The position numbers were made by a program, and so were the translations under genes. The notes beneath the pieces are model-generated. The model did not search any database. It was given only the letters and a program-made list of their open reading frames with translations, and had not been told where the DNA came from. Positions 26,784 to 36,046 of a stretch of 62,668 nt of DNA are shown in pieces (within the stretch, counting starts at the first letter, position 1; every line of letters starts with the position of its first letter). The stretch is from the NCBI RefSeq assembly GCF_012911895.1, contig NZ_JAAXCV010000009.1, forward strand, positions 1-62,668. The letters run 5' to 3'. This DNA comes from Bacillus sp. RO3. Its GTDB lineage: Bacteria; Bacillota; Bacilli; Bacillales; Bacillaceae_B.

Positions 26784-28928
26784 TTATCTAACAAAGACAT
26801 ATGATGAAACAGGTTCAAGGTTGATGGTCGGCACTTCCACTTTATACAGGCCGTTTACATTAGCCCGATTCCCATCAGCTAAACAAAGCCAGTCTTGACC
26901 TTCGGGAAGTGTATACTGGCATGGTCTAGAGTCCGAATGGAATACCATGAAAATATCATTCCATGGACCATATGGGTGGACGTTCCGATATCGAACGACA
27001 ACCAGGTTCTCAATGCTGTGGGATACCTCCACATGTTCCCTGATCAATGCGCTGGTCTGAAAGCGAAAAGCACCGTGACTTTTACGGATTTGAATGAGGC
27101 CCTTGACGTATTGAACGACATCATCATATTCCTCTCTTCTCCCCCAGTCCAACTGATTGATTTCCACTGGAGAGTTGTAGCTGTTTTCAATTCCCTTCTT
27201 CGTTCTGTAAAATTCCTGTCCTGCATGAATAAAAGGAATCCCTTGTGATAATATCACCATGGTGGTGGCCAGTTTATGACGATCCATCATGGTTTCTTCC
27301 TCTTCATTCAAACAAGCCTTCATTTTATCCCACAGGGTGTGATTGTCATGGGACTCCACATAATTGACCGATTGTGTCGGTTCTTTAAACAAGCCCCTTT
27401 CACCACTTTTCGTACCTACACTTCCCGTCAGGACAATCTCGACTTTCTGTTCCAGATGACCGTGACCGAGTGCGAAGCCTTTGTCATATAAGTTAAAGGT
27501 ACTTCCTTTGACAGTATCCCTGAACCAGTCATTGAATTGACCGATTCCCTGAAGGTGATGGGCATTACGAAGGTTTGCTTTTTGATGAGGGGGGAGAGGG
27601 GTATTCAGGTCCCAGCCTTCTCCAATGATGATGGCTCCCGGCAACACTTTATCGACTTCTTCACGGATTGTCGTCATGGTCTTGACATCCAGGATTCCCA
27701 TCAGATCAAATCGAAAGCCGTCGATACCGTATTCGTTTATCCAATAGAGGATGGAATCCACGATGAATTTCCTCGCCATCAGACGTTCTGATGCAAAGTC
27801 ATTCCCTACTCCCGTACCGTTTGACGGTAATCCGTTTTCATCGTGGCGGAAGAAATACCCCGGCACGAGCTTTTCAAAGGATGAATCCTCCCTTATGAAC
27901 ACATGGTTGTAAACCACATCGAGTATGACCCTGATATTTTCATCATGAAGGCTCTGAATGACACTTTTCAGTTCGTTGATCCGTTCATAGGGATCTTCAG
28001 GCTTCAGGCTGTAACTGCCTTCCGGGGCATTAAAGAAGAGAGGATTGTATCCCCAATTATAACTTGTGTCGGATGGATCATCCGTCACACCATCGAAATC
28101 ATTGACAGGAAGCAGTTCCACATGGGTGATGCCAAGTTCTTTTAAATATTGGATCCCACTGCTGAATCCTTTCGGGGTGGAGGTCCCCTTTTCTGTAAAC
28201 GCCCGATATTTCCCTTTAAATGTCATTCCACTCTCTTTTTGGGCGGAGAAATCACGGATATTCAGTTCGTAGATCACAGAATCTGTCGGGGAGTTCAGCG
28301 GTGAGAGGGGGGAAAGGGACTTACTTTTCCCGGGGTTCACCACACAGCCCCATTCACTGTTGTAGGAAACGGATTTAGCATAGGGATCGATGAATTCATC
28401 CCACACTAAATTTATGCACGTAAGAATCGAATAGAAATAGCCGTCTACATCTGTGCTTACCTTGCATTCCCATACGCCGTTCTGTGTTCTTGTAAATGGG
28501 TATTGGATTTCTTCATCATCAGGGGATCTGAGCTTCAATCTTACCTCTGTGGATGTCGGTGACCATACCTTGAACACAGTGCGTCCCTCCTGGTATGTAA
28601 CACCAAGGTCATCCCCGTCATAATAATAACTCTGATCGAATTCCTCCGTCCTTATGACCGCTCCGATCTGGAGATCTGTCTTTGTGTTATGCTCGTCGAC
28701 CACTTCATATGTTTCTCCCAGAATGACCTTTTCACCCTGAATGGTCGTGACATATTTCATGGCATCCTTCAGGGGAATCTTTTCTTCAATGTGAAGAGCC
28801 ATTTTTTCACTTCCTTTGATTAAAGAGAAGTGTCTGGAATTTCCTTCATGATAATCGTATGGGAGAATCAATGTAATCGTATTGAATGTATCTAGGAATG
28901 CATCATAATGCCTGCTAATGACTAACAC
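26784..28928 (-). CDS. amyX: Type I pullulanase
   Basis: About 714-aa GH13_14 debranching enzyme hydrolysing alpha-1,6 links in pullulan and glycogen-like glucans. N-terminal CBM48-type domains to ~220, then the barrel with YNWGYNP (pullulanase signature, ~293), DVVYNHV, GFRFDLMG (nucleophile Asp), GEGWDL (acid/base Glu) and YVESHDNHT. No signal peptide, so intracellular. The start is GTG 28928: it gives the same N-terminal register and length as B. subtilis AmyX, whereas the ATG at 28961 adds 11 residues overlapping ytlR. Its start overlaps the ytlR stop by 7 bp. Confidence 0.94.
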   Translation of the reverse strand: MLVISRHYDAFLDTFNTITLILPYDYHEGNSRHFSLIKGSEKMALHIEEKIPLKDAMKYVTTIQGEKVILGETYEVVDEHNTKTDLQIGAVIRTEEFDQSYYYDGDDLGVTYQEGRTVFKVWSPTSTEVRLKLRSPDDEEIQYPFTRTQNGVWECKVSTDVDGYFYSILTCINLVWDEFIDPYAKSVSYNSEWGCVVNPGKSKSLSPLSPLNSPTDSVIYELNIRDFSAQKESGMTFKGKYRAFTEKGTSTPKGFSSGIQYLKELGITHVELLPVNDFDGVTDDPSDTSYNWGYNPLFFNAPEGSYSLKPEDPYERINELKSVIQSLHDENIRVILDVVYNHVFIREDSSFEKLVPGYFFRHDENGLPSNGTGVGNDFASERLMARKFIVDSILYWINEYGIDGFRFDLMGILDVKTMTTIREEVDKVLPGAIIIGEGWDLNTPLPPHQKANLRNAHHLQGIGQFNDWFRDTVKGSTFNLYDKGFALGHGHLEQKVEIVLTGSVGTKSGERGLFKEPTQSVNYVESHDNHTLWDKMKACLNEEEETMMDRHKLATTMVILSQGIPFIHAGQEFYRTKKGIENSYNSPVEINQLDWGRREEYDDVVQYVKGLIQIRKSHGAFRFQTSALIREHVEVSHSIENLVVVRYRNVHPYGPWNDIFMVFHSDSRPCQYTLPEGQDWLCLADGNRANVNGLYKVEVPTINLEPVSSYVFVR

Positions 28929-29875
28929 TTCTGCCACCCACTTCTGTTTAACATTTTCCAACTCAATGGAAGAACATGTACTTTCAACTCATTCCCCTTC
29001 TCCAGTTCTTCAACTGTATCTCCGTCTGCGTGAACCGGGACATCCCTGGATGTAGTAAGGGTCATCGCTTTCCCTTTAAACGTGCTGACTTCTTTGAAAG
29101 CCGTATGTTTCCCGAAGAAGACGGAAAGAAAGACGAGGAGTAATTTCCATCTCGATAACCCGTGAACGAGGGTCACATCCATATATCCATCACAAGGAGA
29201 AGCCTGTGGGGCGATCTTCATGCCTCCGCCAAAAAATGGCTGATTTGAAACCGTTACAAACCATACTTTGTGGAACTGCTGTTCTTCTCCATCAACATGG
29301 ATGGACAGGGAAAATGGTTTGAACGTCAACGCTTCCTTACAAAGGAGGAGCGGGTAGATCAACTGTCCAAGGGACCACTTGTTCAACCGTTTTTTTAAGG
29401 AAGACCGATTGGCTTTACGGGCGATTTGGGCATCAAATCCTATCCCTATATTATTCACGAAGTGCCCTTTTGGTCCGCTTTTCATCATAAATCGACCTGA
29501 ATCCAGAAGCACAATGTCCTCTTTCTTAAAACCCTGCTTAATTAAGGTATATGCTTGTTTTTTGTTGTTAGGCCAATTATAGCCCCTTGCAAAATCATTT
29601 CCACTTCCTGATGGAATATACCCTACAACGACCTTATCAAAACCGACAGTCCCACTCACCAGAGAGTTCATGGTTCCATCTCCGCCGACTCCGACGACAA
29701 GGAGCCATTCATCTGATGATTGACTGACAAGTCTTGTGACAATCTCCTTCACGTCCCCTGGATGCTCTGTCATAAAAGTTTCATGGGGAATATCAATGGT
29801 TTGACGGAACTGATTCCATGAAGATAATGAATGATGATTCTTTGCAGAAGGGTTCACGATGAAAATCGTCTTCAT
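28922..29875 (-). CDS. ytlR: YtlR, diacylglycerol/sphingosine kinase-family lipid kinase
   Basis: About 317-aa DAGK-catalytic-domain protein. Starts IFIVNPSAKN; the glycine-rich nucleotide motif VVGVGGDGTMNS is near residue 67 and GYIPSGSGNDFARG near 96. Expected to phosphorylate a lipid at the membrane's inner face; the substrate is unproven. The start ATG 29875 shares ATGA with the ytlQ stop, so translation is coupled. Third gene of thpR-ytlQ-ytlR-amyX. Confidence 0.9.
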   Translation of the reverse strand: MKTIFIVNPSAKNHHSLSSWNQFRQTIDIPHETFMTEHPGDVKEIVTRLVSQSSDEWLLVVGVGGDGTMNSLVSGTVGFDKVVVGYIPSGSGNDFARGYNWPNNKKQAYTLIKQGFKKEDIVLLDSGRFMMKSGPKGHFVNNIGIGFDAQIARKANRSSLKKRLNKWSLGQLIYPLLLCKEALTFKPFSLSIHVDGEEQQFHKVWFVTVSNQPFFGGGMKIAPQASPCDGYMDVTLVHGLSRWKLLLVFLSVFFGKHTAFKEVSTFKGKAMTLTTSRDVPVHADGDTVEELEKGNELKVHVLPLSWKMLNRSGWQKC

Positions 29876-30840
29876 TGATGGTTCTCTTCCGAAACAGTCG
29901 CCTGCTCCTCCCACTTAAGCCTCTTGAAAGAAGTGGTCTGGCAATACTCCATGATAGCCTGTGCCGCTTTCAGCTGCACTCCCTTGATAGGGGATGAGTT
30001 GGAACGCTGTTTCTGGAACCATTCGTCATGGAGCTTACTGTCCAAGAATTGTATCCCCGTCGGTGCCTGAGGATAATCTATGTATCCATTTCTGCTGACC
30101 ACAGCCTGATAAATCGGGAGATCCACGCCTCTATGTTGAATAATCTGACGGAGTATACGTTCCATCCTCCTTAGGCCAATAAGGGGATTCAATACCTTCA
30201 TCTCTACATCTCCCCATTTTTTCAACCAGAATCGTTCACCAGAGCCGATATATGCGGTCCCTTCTTCAAATTCGAGAAAGGTTAAGCACCAGATTCCTGT
30301 CGGGGTAATCAAAATGGTTTCAAGTTCCACAGGTGCCTGTTTGATCTTAAGGACCGGGTTGTACATGACAAAGATATTATCCGGGAATCGCTGAAGCAGA
30401 TAACGCAGTCGTTCGTCATAATGGTAGCTGTTGTCCACATATGATTTTTCCATAATCGTCGAGCTTGCCCATTTCAATTGAAACTCAAACACAAGATTAA
30501 GAAAGGAAACCTTTAATTCTTCCTCCGTAGAGAACCCTTGATATCCATCCATCTCAAATTCGATTTCTTCATCATTTGGCTGTGTGGATTCAGAAAGTTC
30601 CTCTTCTTCAGCTTGTTTCTTTTTGAATAGGGAGAAGAGCTTATCTTTCATGGAGCTCCTGTCCTCTACGTGCTCTTCATCTTTCTTTGGCGGAATGGGC
30701 TCCGGAACATTCCCATTCTCCCAATATTGTCTCATTTTTTCCCATTGCTGCTTTTTTAATCGGACAAATTGGGAAGGATATCTATATAAATCTGTTTCGT
30801 ACCTTGAAACATAATCTTGAAGTTTAATCAGCTGTGCCAT
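29872..30840 (-). CDS. ytlQ: YtlQ, degenerate NERD-like protein
   Basis: About 322 aa. Residues 1-100 are charged with a Glu-rich low-complexity stretch; residues ~150-260 follow the nuclease-related (NERD) plan (ETILITPTGIWCLTFLEF, GERFWLK, NPLIGLRRMERIL). The acidic/Lys catalytic residues expected of NERD (D…E.K) are not preserved, so nuclease activity is unlikely. The ATG at 30840 follows AAAGGAAAGATACAT and overlaps the thpR end by 17 bp. Role unknown. Confidence 0.75.
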   Translation of the reverse strand: MAQLIKLQDYVSRYETDLYRYPSQFVRLKKQQWEKMRQYWENGNVPEPIPPKKDEEHVEDRSSMKDKLFSLFKKKQAEEEELSESTQPNDEEIEFEMDGYQGFSTEEELKVSFLNLVFEFQLKWASSTIMEKSYVDNSYHYDERLRYLLQRFPDNIFVMYNPVLKIKQAPVELETILITPTGIWCLTFLEFEEGTAYIGSGERFWLKKWGDVEMKVLNPLIGLRRMERILRQIIQHRGVDLPIYQAVVSRNGYIDYPQAPTGIQFLDSKLHDEWFQKQRSNSSPIKGVQLKAAQAIMEYCQTTSFKRLKWEEQATVSEENHQ

Positions 30841-31408
30841 ATGTATCTTTCCTTTCATGACGATCTGCATGTAACGGTTTCGCGTAGATGGCTTCATACT
30901 TGGGAAGTCGATCCAAGCGGGTTCGATATAACACGATTTCTCCTGGGGTAAAAGAATGTCGATCCGTTGGCTGGAACGAATTCAACCATTCGGATGTAAA
31001 TGGGAAGTCATGATTCCATTTTCGGCCTACGGTTATATGGGGCGAAAATGGTCTCTTATCCAACTGAAAGCCTGCCTCCCCGCAAGCACCATACACAGAG
31101 TCACGGACATCATGTAAGGCCTCGGTAGGCTGCATGCCCATCCAAAGGATTCTGGGTGAATCACTCTTTCCGAACGTACCGTACTGATCAAGGGTTATAG
31201 AAAATGAAGGGCACTCGAGCGCCTCGACCTTTTGGATCACAGGGTCCAGTTCGTCCGCACTTCCTAAATAGGCCAGGGTGATATGGTAATCCTCGGGGTG
31301 CACCCACCTCTGGAATGCCCCTTCCTCCTTCATCGGCTGTGTCCACTTATGTAAATGCTCTTTCGTCTCTTCCGATAAAGAGAGCGCAAAGAAATAGTGA
31401 GCTTCCAA
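30824..31408 (-). CDS. thpR: RNA 2',3'-cyclic phosphodiesterase (LigT/ThpR, YtlP)
   Basis: 2H-phosphoesterase with the two signature motifs HITLAYLG (~residue 44) and HITVGRKW (~125), which hold the catalytic His-x-Thr pairs. About 194 aa from a TTG at 31408, the only start preceded by a plausible binding site (AAAGGATGGGTG); upstream ATGs at 31459 and 31420 are alternatives. First gene of the four-gene operon ending in amyX. Confidence 0.88.
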   Translation of the reverse strand: MEAHYFFALSLSEETKEHLHKWTQPMKEEGAFQRWVHPEDYHITLAYLGSADELDPVIQKVEALECPSFSITLDQYGTFGKSDSPRILWMGMQPTEALHDVRDSVYGACGEAGFQLDKRPFSPHITVGRKWNHDFPFTSEWLNSFQPTDRHSFTPGEIVLYRTRLDRLPKYEAIYAKPLHADRHERKDTYGTAD

Positions 31409-31576
31409 TCTGACACCCATCCTTTCAATCGTTTCTACCATTTTAGCAAAATGTGTCATGAGAGAGAATGACTAGAAGGAAATGCAACAAAAATGAAATA
31501 CAAAGCTCATTTATTTGATAAGATTTATTTGAATTAGTACGATAGAAGAAGAATGTAATCTGAAAGGAAGTTGACG

Positions 31577-32506
31577 ATGAAAGTAGTCCAAAATATTGCT
31601 GAACTGATCGGGGACACCCCCCTTGTCAAATTGAATCGCCTCAATCCTGCCGATGGAGCGGACGTATATGTGAAGTTGGAATTCTATAATCCCAGTAAAA
31701 GTGTAAAAGACCGCGCAGCCTTTCAAATGATCGTCGAAGCCGAAAAGGAAGGCTTGTTAAAAGAGGGTTCAACCATCATTGAACCGACAAGCGGTAACAC
31801 GGGGATCGGACTTGCCATGAACGCAGCAGCAAGGGGATATCGGGCGATTCTGGTCATGCCTGATACCATGACCCAGGAGCGTATCAACCTGCTCAAAGCT
31901 TACGGAGCCGAGGTTGTATTGACACCAGGGGATGATAAAATGCCAGGAGCCATCGAAAAAGCGAAAGAGCTGACAAAAAGCATCCCGAACAGCTTTATGC
32001 CTATGCAGTTTGAAAACGATGCAAATCCCGAAGCCCACAGGCAAACGACAGCCCTTGAAATCGTGGAAGCCATGAAACAAATCGGGAAACCACTATCTGC
32101 ATTCGTTGCAACTGCCGGTACAGGGGGCACGATTACCGGAACGGGTGAAGTGTTAAAAGAACATTATCCCGATCTCGCCGTTCACGTCGTGGAACCAGCT
32201 GGATCTCCGGTTCTTTCTGGAGGAAAACCGGGTAAACATAAACTCGTCGGTACCAGTCCAGGATTTGTGCCGGATATCCTGAATACAACTGTATATGATA
32301 AAATCCATAAAATTGAAGACGAACACGCTTACGATATCGCACGAAGAATGGCAAGTGAAGAAGGCATCCTTGTCGGACCATCATCAGGTGCCGCTTGTTA
32401 TGCAGCCATTGAAGTCGCGAAGACTTTATCACCGGAAGATGTGGTCGTATGCATTGCCTGTGATACAGGGGAAAGATATCTATCCAGTGACCTGTTCCGA
32501 TTCTGA
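31577..32506 (+). CDS. cysK: Cysteine synthase (O-acetylserine sulfhydrylase), YtkP-like
   Basis: 309-aa PLP-dependent fold type II enzyme making cysteine from O-acetylserine and sulfide. PLP lysine in SKSVKDRA near residue 44; substrate loop PTSGNTGIGLA near 71; phosphate loop GTGGTITGTG near 178; SSGAA near the end. In B. subtilis the gene at this locus is ytkP, a second cysteine-synthase paralog, so it may not be the main CysK. ATG 31577 follows AAAGGAAG. Single gene. Confidence 0.88.
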   Translation: MKVVQNIAELIGDTPLVKLNRLNPADGADVYVKLEFYNPSKSVKDRAAFQMIVEAEKEGLLKEGSTIIEPTSGNTGIGLAMNAAARGYRAILVMPDTMTQERINLLKAYGAEVVLTPGDDKMPGAIEKAKELTKSIPNSFMPMQFENDANPEAHRQTTALEIVEAMKQIGKPLSAFVATAGTGGTITGTGEVLKEHYPDLAVHVVEPAGSPVLSGGKPGKHKLVGTSPGFVPDILNTTVYDKIHKIEDEHAYDIARRMASEEGILVGPSSGAACYAAIEVAKTLSPEDVVVCIACDTGERYLSSDLFRF

Positions 32507-32520
32507 TCGACAGTAGTCAA

Positions 32521-32556
32521 AAAGAGGCTGCGCCCATGATGGCGCAGCCTCTTTCT
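32521..32556 (+). terminator. Bidirectional terminator after the cysteine synthase gene
   Basis: 14-bp perfect stem with a 6-nt loop, AAA on the left and TTT on the right; also usable for the convergent 92-aa gene. Confidence 0.92.
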
Positions 32557-32561
32557 TATCT

Positions 32562-32840
32562 TCATTTAACCTTATGATATTGGGTGATGAAATGTGCGGG
32601 AGAAGACTTTACAATGAATGTCCACACCCCTTCAATCGTGTGAAGATACAAGAAAGTATAGTAAGCCGACAAAGGCTTGCTGGTCACATCCAACACGTCC
32701 TTGATGGTGAAGCTTTTCGTAGGAGTCTCAATTCGGTCTCCATACAAATGAAGGTGCTCCTCGGTCTCTACCGTGAATTGCTGGTTGTCTTCTATTCTTC
32801 GTTCCGTCTTCATAACAGGTTGTGAACATATCAATTTCAT
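32562..32840 (-). CDS. Small hypothetical protein downstream of dat
   Basis: 92-aa soluble protein with alternating strands (FTIKDVLDVT, YYTFLYLHTIEGVWTFIV), possibly a PH-like fold; no family recognised. Gene status is supported by GGAGGCTTTAC before the ATG and by its position 13 nt after dat in the pepV-dat operon. It carries one Cys near the start and no catalytic motif. Confidence 0.75.
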   Translation of the reverse strand: MKLICSQPVMKTERRIEDNQQFTVETEEHLHLYGDRIETPTKSFTIKDVLDVTSKPLSAYYTFLYLHTIEGVWTFIVKSSPAHFITQYHKVK

Positions 32841-32853
32841 GTAAAGCCTCCAA

Positions 32854-33708
32854 CTATTTTACCGCTCTTTTTCCATTTTTTCTTTCACTGAACAGGACCT
32901 GAAGCTTTTTCGTGACGACACCCGGTTTCCCATCGCCAATCACATGCCCATCCACCTTGATTACCGGCATCACTTCAGAAGTTGTACTTGCAATGAACAT
33001 CTCATCCGCTTCAAGAAGATCCTCTACAAAAAAGGATTCTTCTTGAAAAGACAGATCGTTTTCCCTGCACAGCTCTTTAATGACTCGCCTTGTGATCCCA
33101 TTGAGTATCAAATTGGTGACGGGATGTGTGTAAATGACTCCGTCCTTGACCAAAAATGCATTTGAAGAAGAACCTTCCGTTACGGTGTCCCCGCGATGGA
33201 GGATGGCTTCAAAGTGCCCTTCGGAAGCCGCTTCTTCTTTCGCAAGGAGATTTCCAAGGAGATTCAGGCTTTTGATATCACATCTCAGCCACCTGATGTC
33301 TTCCACGAGCTTGGCCGTTACACCTTGATCCATCTGTTGTTGAGGAACAGGGAAGTCTTTCGTATAGGCCACGACACTCCCCTTTACTTCCTTAGCAGGA
33401 AAATGGTGCTGGCGGGTTGCCACGCCCCGGGTCACCTGCAAATAAATGATCCCATCCTTCACTTGGTTTAAATCGACAAGCTTCAGAAGATCGTCTGTCA
33501 GTTCCTGTTCCGAGTATGGAATCGCCAGTTTCATCTTTTGGGCACTTTCGTACAGTCTCTCCATATGCTCTCTCATGGTGAATGTCTTTCCGCCGTAAAC
33601 TCGTATCACTTCATAGATTCCGTCTCCGAATTGATATCCGCGATCCTCGATATCCACCTTGGCATCGGCGCGGTCCATCATTTCCCCATTAACAAAAACT
33701 GTGTTCAT
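32854..33708 (-). CDS. dat: D-alanine aminotransferase
   Basis: 284-aa fold type IV PLP enzyme interconverting D-alanine/2-oxoglutarate with D-glutamate/pyruvate, supplying D-Glu for peptidoglycan. PLP-lysine motif RCDIKSLNLLGN near residue 143; GDGIYEVIRVYGG near 29; C-terminal SSNAFLVKDG and GITR phosphate-binding segments. GGGGGAGAAGAGA precedes the ATG. Starts 21 nt after pepV. Confidence 0.96.
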   Translation of the reverse strand: MNTVFVNGEMMDRADAKVDIEDRGYQFGDGIYEVIRVYGGKTFTMREHMERLYESAQKMKLAIPYSEQELTDDLLKLVDLNQVKDGIIYLQVTRGVATRQHHFPAKEVKGSVVAYTKDFPVPQQQMDQGVTAKLVEDIRWLRCDIKSLNLLGNLLAKEEAASEGHFEAILHRGDTVTEGSSSNAFLVKDGVIYTHPVTNLILNGITRRVIKELCRENDLSFQEESFFVEDLLEADEMFIASTTSEVMPVIKVDGHVIGDGKPGVVTKKLQVLFSERKNGKRAVK

Positions 33709-33729
33709 TCTCTTCTCCCCCTGTCTTTA

Positions 33730-35136
33730 TTAAGATTCACATGCCAATTCGTAAATAGCCTGGGCGTAGATGGCCGTTGCCTTCAACAGATCTTCGACGT
33801 ACATATATTCGTCCTTTTGATGGGCAATATCTTCACGGCCGGGAAATAATGCTCCAAAGGCAACCCCTGCCTCAAGGCTCCTGGCGTATGTTCCTCCGCC
33901 GATGCTTAACAACTCGCCTGTTTCACCCGTTTGATCTTCATAAACTTTCTTCAGGGTCTGAACCAGTTCGTCATCTTTGGAAACATGATGAGGCTTACTG
34001 TCCGTGAAATTCTCAATGGCATATCCTTCCATGTTTTCAAGGATGGACATTCCCTTTTCCATGTCAAATGTCACAGGATATCGCATGTTCAATCCAAGTC
34101 GTCCGCCGTCAGCTTCCGTATAGCGCAGCTTCCCGACATTGATCGTTAAATCTCCCGTAATTTCGTCGCGATAGCTCACCCCGAGCTGAACACCCCTTGA
34201 ATCCTTAAAGAAATGCTTTGTAGTGAACGTAAAGAATTCTTCACCCTGAGAGGAAAGAGGGAGTTTGGATAAGAAAGCGGCTAAGTAAAGGCCTGCATTC
34301 TTCCCATTATCAGGCTCCATTCCATGGGACGATACACCTTCCACTTCAAAAATCAGCTCTCCATTTTCAAGATAGTAATTTCCCTTTATGCCTTCTTCTT
34401 TCGTGAAAATCTCAAAATTCTGCACCCATTTCGTATGATCCTCATCGACGAAAAGAATCGCCTTTGCATAGTCAGGGACCATGTTATAACGGCGGCCGGA
34501 TTCAAAGGAAAGTACTCTTATACCCGACTGGGATCCATTGGATGATGCCCCTTGAACCAGATCATAGTCGGCAATTCCCTTTTCAGCATGGATGATCGGA
34601 AAATCAGCGTCAGGAGCAAAGCCCATCGTCGGCATTTCTTCTTTTTGGAAATAGCGCTTCACACATCTCCAATCACTTTCCTCATCGGTTCCAATGATCA
34701 TGCGGACCCGTTTGTTGAAGGAGGGATCAAGATCCTTTACGATTTTCATTGCATAATAGGCTGCCATCGTGGGACCCTTATCATCAATGGCTCCCCGGGC
34801 ATAAATCTTACCGTCTTTGATCTCACCCCCAAATGGGTCAACACTCCATCCATCTCCTTCCGGAACAACATCCACATGACACAGGATGCCCAGGAGATCC
34901 TTTCCTTCCCCGAACTCTAAATGGCCGGCGAGATGGTCCACATTCTTAGGGATGAAACCGTCTTTCTCCCCCAGTGTCAACATGAAATCCAACGCTTCCT
35001 TCACCCCTTCACCAAGAGGCGCTTCCCCTGTCGCATTCTCTTCATCCATTACACTCTTAATCTGAAGGAAACGCTGCAGATCCTTCAGCATATCGTCTTT
35101 CCGTTTCTCCACTTCGTTTGTCCAATTCATGCTCAT
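33730..35136 (-). CDS. pepV: M20-family dipeptidase PepV (YtjP)
   Basis: 468-aa zinc dipeptidase of the M20A family. LGILCHVDVVPEGDGW (~83-98, metal His), ARGAIDDKGP (bridging Asp, ~118), GTDEESDW (catalytic/metal Glu pair, ~151) and GGGTYAR near the C-terminus. Cytosolic cleavage of dipeptides; D-Ala-containing peptides are plausible because it is in an operon with dat. Start ATG 35136 follows AGGTGG. Confidence 0.93.
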   Translation of the reverse strand: MSMNWTNEVEKRKDDMLKDLQRFLQIKSVMDEENATGEAPLGEGVKEALDFMLTLGEKDGFIPKNVDHLAGHLEFGEGKDLLGILCHVDVVPEGDGWSVDPFGGEIKDGKIYARGAIDDKGPTMAAYYAMKIVKDLDPSFNKRVRMIIGTDEESDWRCVKRYFQKEEMPTMGFAPDADFPIIHAEKGIADYDLVQGASSNGSQSGIRVLSFESGRRYNMVPDYAKAILFVDEDHTKWVQNFEIFTKEEGIKGNYYLENGELIFEVEGVSSHGMEPDNGKNAGLYLAAFLSKLPLSSQGEEFFTFTTKHFFKDSRGVQLGVSYRDEITGDLTINVGKLRYTEADGGRLGLNMRYPVTFDMEKGMSILENMEGYAIENFTDSKPHHVSKDDELVQTLKKVYEDQTGETGELLSIGGGTYARSLEAGVAFGALFPGREDIAHQKDEYMYVEDLLKATAIYAQAIYELACES

Positions 35137-35499
35137 TCATATCCACCTGCTCTATATGTATTTAATTCTCCTTACATTTTATACTGTTTCACGGGGAAAT
35201 CCAAACAGACAGCTATCCCCCTCGAAAAAAAACCTATTTTATCAAATACATATTTTTAGCATTTTCTTCATATTCTAGGAATACACCCATGAGTTACTAC
35301 GTAAATTGTTTGTAAATTTGGACAATATTCTAGAAATTTTGTCGGATTAGGAGTACAATGTAATTGTCTGACATCTTATGAGTAAACTTATATAAAGAAA
35401 AGGGGTTGTCTAAAGCGCATAGTACATACGGGAGCACGTAATGTGCACGAATGACACATGTAGTCTTTGCCTGTGGAAAAATGATGAGGGAGTGGTTCT
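35137..35499. other. Intergenic region between divergent pepV and ytzE
   Basis: A/T-rich; it should hold both promoters, but no hexamer pair with proper spacing stands out. No ORF with a ribosome binding site and no clear hairpin apart from short inverted repeats around 35430-35460. Confidence 0.5.
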
Positions 35500-35721
35500 T
35501 TGAAACCGTCAACCAATCGTATGCTAACTAGAATCAAAGCTGTATACATGTACATTAATCAGAAAGGTACTGTAACAACTCAAGATCTTGTAGACGAATT
35601 TGGCATTACTCCTCGCACCATACAAAGAGATCTCAACGTGTTAGTGTATAATGACCTGGTGCAAAGCCCCACCAGAGGTCAATGGACAACTACAGAGAAA
35701 AAAGTAAAAATGACATCATAA
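35500..35721 (+). CDS. ytzE: YtzE, DeoR-type helix-turn-helix mini-protein
   Basis: 73-aa protein that is only a DeoR-type winged HTH: TQDLVDEFGITPRTIQRDLNVL holds helices 2-3 with the recognition helix TPRTIQRD. There is no sugar-binding domain, so it is either a stand-alone DNA binder or responds through partners. The start is TTG 35500 after GAGGGAGTGG. It matches YtzE in length and position. Confidence 0.9.
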   Translation: MKPSTNRMLTRIKAVYMYINQKGTVTTQDLVDEFGITPRTIQRDLNVLVYNDLVQSPTRGQWTTTEKKVKMTS

Positions 35722-35723
35722 TA

Positions 35724-35847
35724 GAAAAGCGGAGGCGGCTCGTTCAGAGGCGACAAGCATAAGGTGAACCTACCGGAAAGGCGTTTTTTGCCTTTTTGGT
35801 AGGTTTACCTTATGACCTCGAGCCTCTAGCCGCCGGAGCTGGATCAC
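35724..35847. repeat. Bacillus palindromic repeat, copy 1
   Basis: Starts GAAAAGCGGAGG and ends GAGCTGGATCAC. Nested arms: GGCGGCT/AGCCGCC, AGAGGC/GCCTCT, CATAAG/CTTATG and an inner CCTACC/GGTAGG around a GGAAAGGC loop region. I recognise the outline (AAAAGCGGAAGCG…CGACAAGC…GACCTCGAG…GGAGCTGGA) as a common dispersed element of Bacillaceae. Confidence 0.85.
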
Positions 35848-35973
35848 GAAAAGCGGAAGGGCTTTGCTCAGAGGCGACAAGCATAAGGCGAACATGCCGG
35901 AAAGGCGCTCTTTGCCTTTTTGGCATGTTTGACTTATGACCTCGAGCCTCTAAGCCCTGAAGCTGGATCCCAC
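35848..35973. repeat. Bacillus palindromic repeat, copy 2
   Basis: Direct tandem copy. The arms differ from copy 1 but still pair: AGGGCTT/AAGCCCT in place of GGCGGCT/AGCCGCC, and CATGCC/GGCATG in place of CCTACC/GGTAGG. Confidence 0.85.
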
Positions 35974-36013
35974 GAAAAGCGGAGGCGGCTCGTTCAGAGG
36001 CGACAAGCATAAG
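35974..36013. repeat. Bacillus palindromic repeat, partial copy 3
   Basis: The first 40 bp of the element (through GACAAGCATAAG), matching copy 1 exactly, then lost. It abuts the 3' end of the kinase gene. Confidence 0.85.
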
Positions 36014-36046
36014 CGGAGACAGATAAACATCAAAAAGACCCTCCAC

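Noticed and set aside
35330..35512. 60-codon minus-strand frame upstream of ytzE
   Set aside because: Covers the promoter region, lacks a binding site and has random composition.
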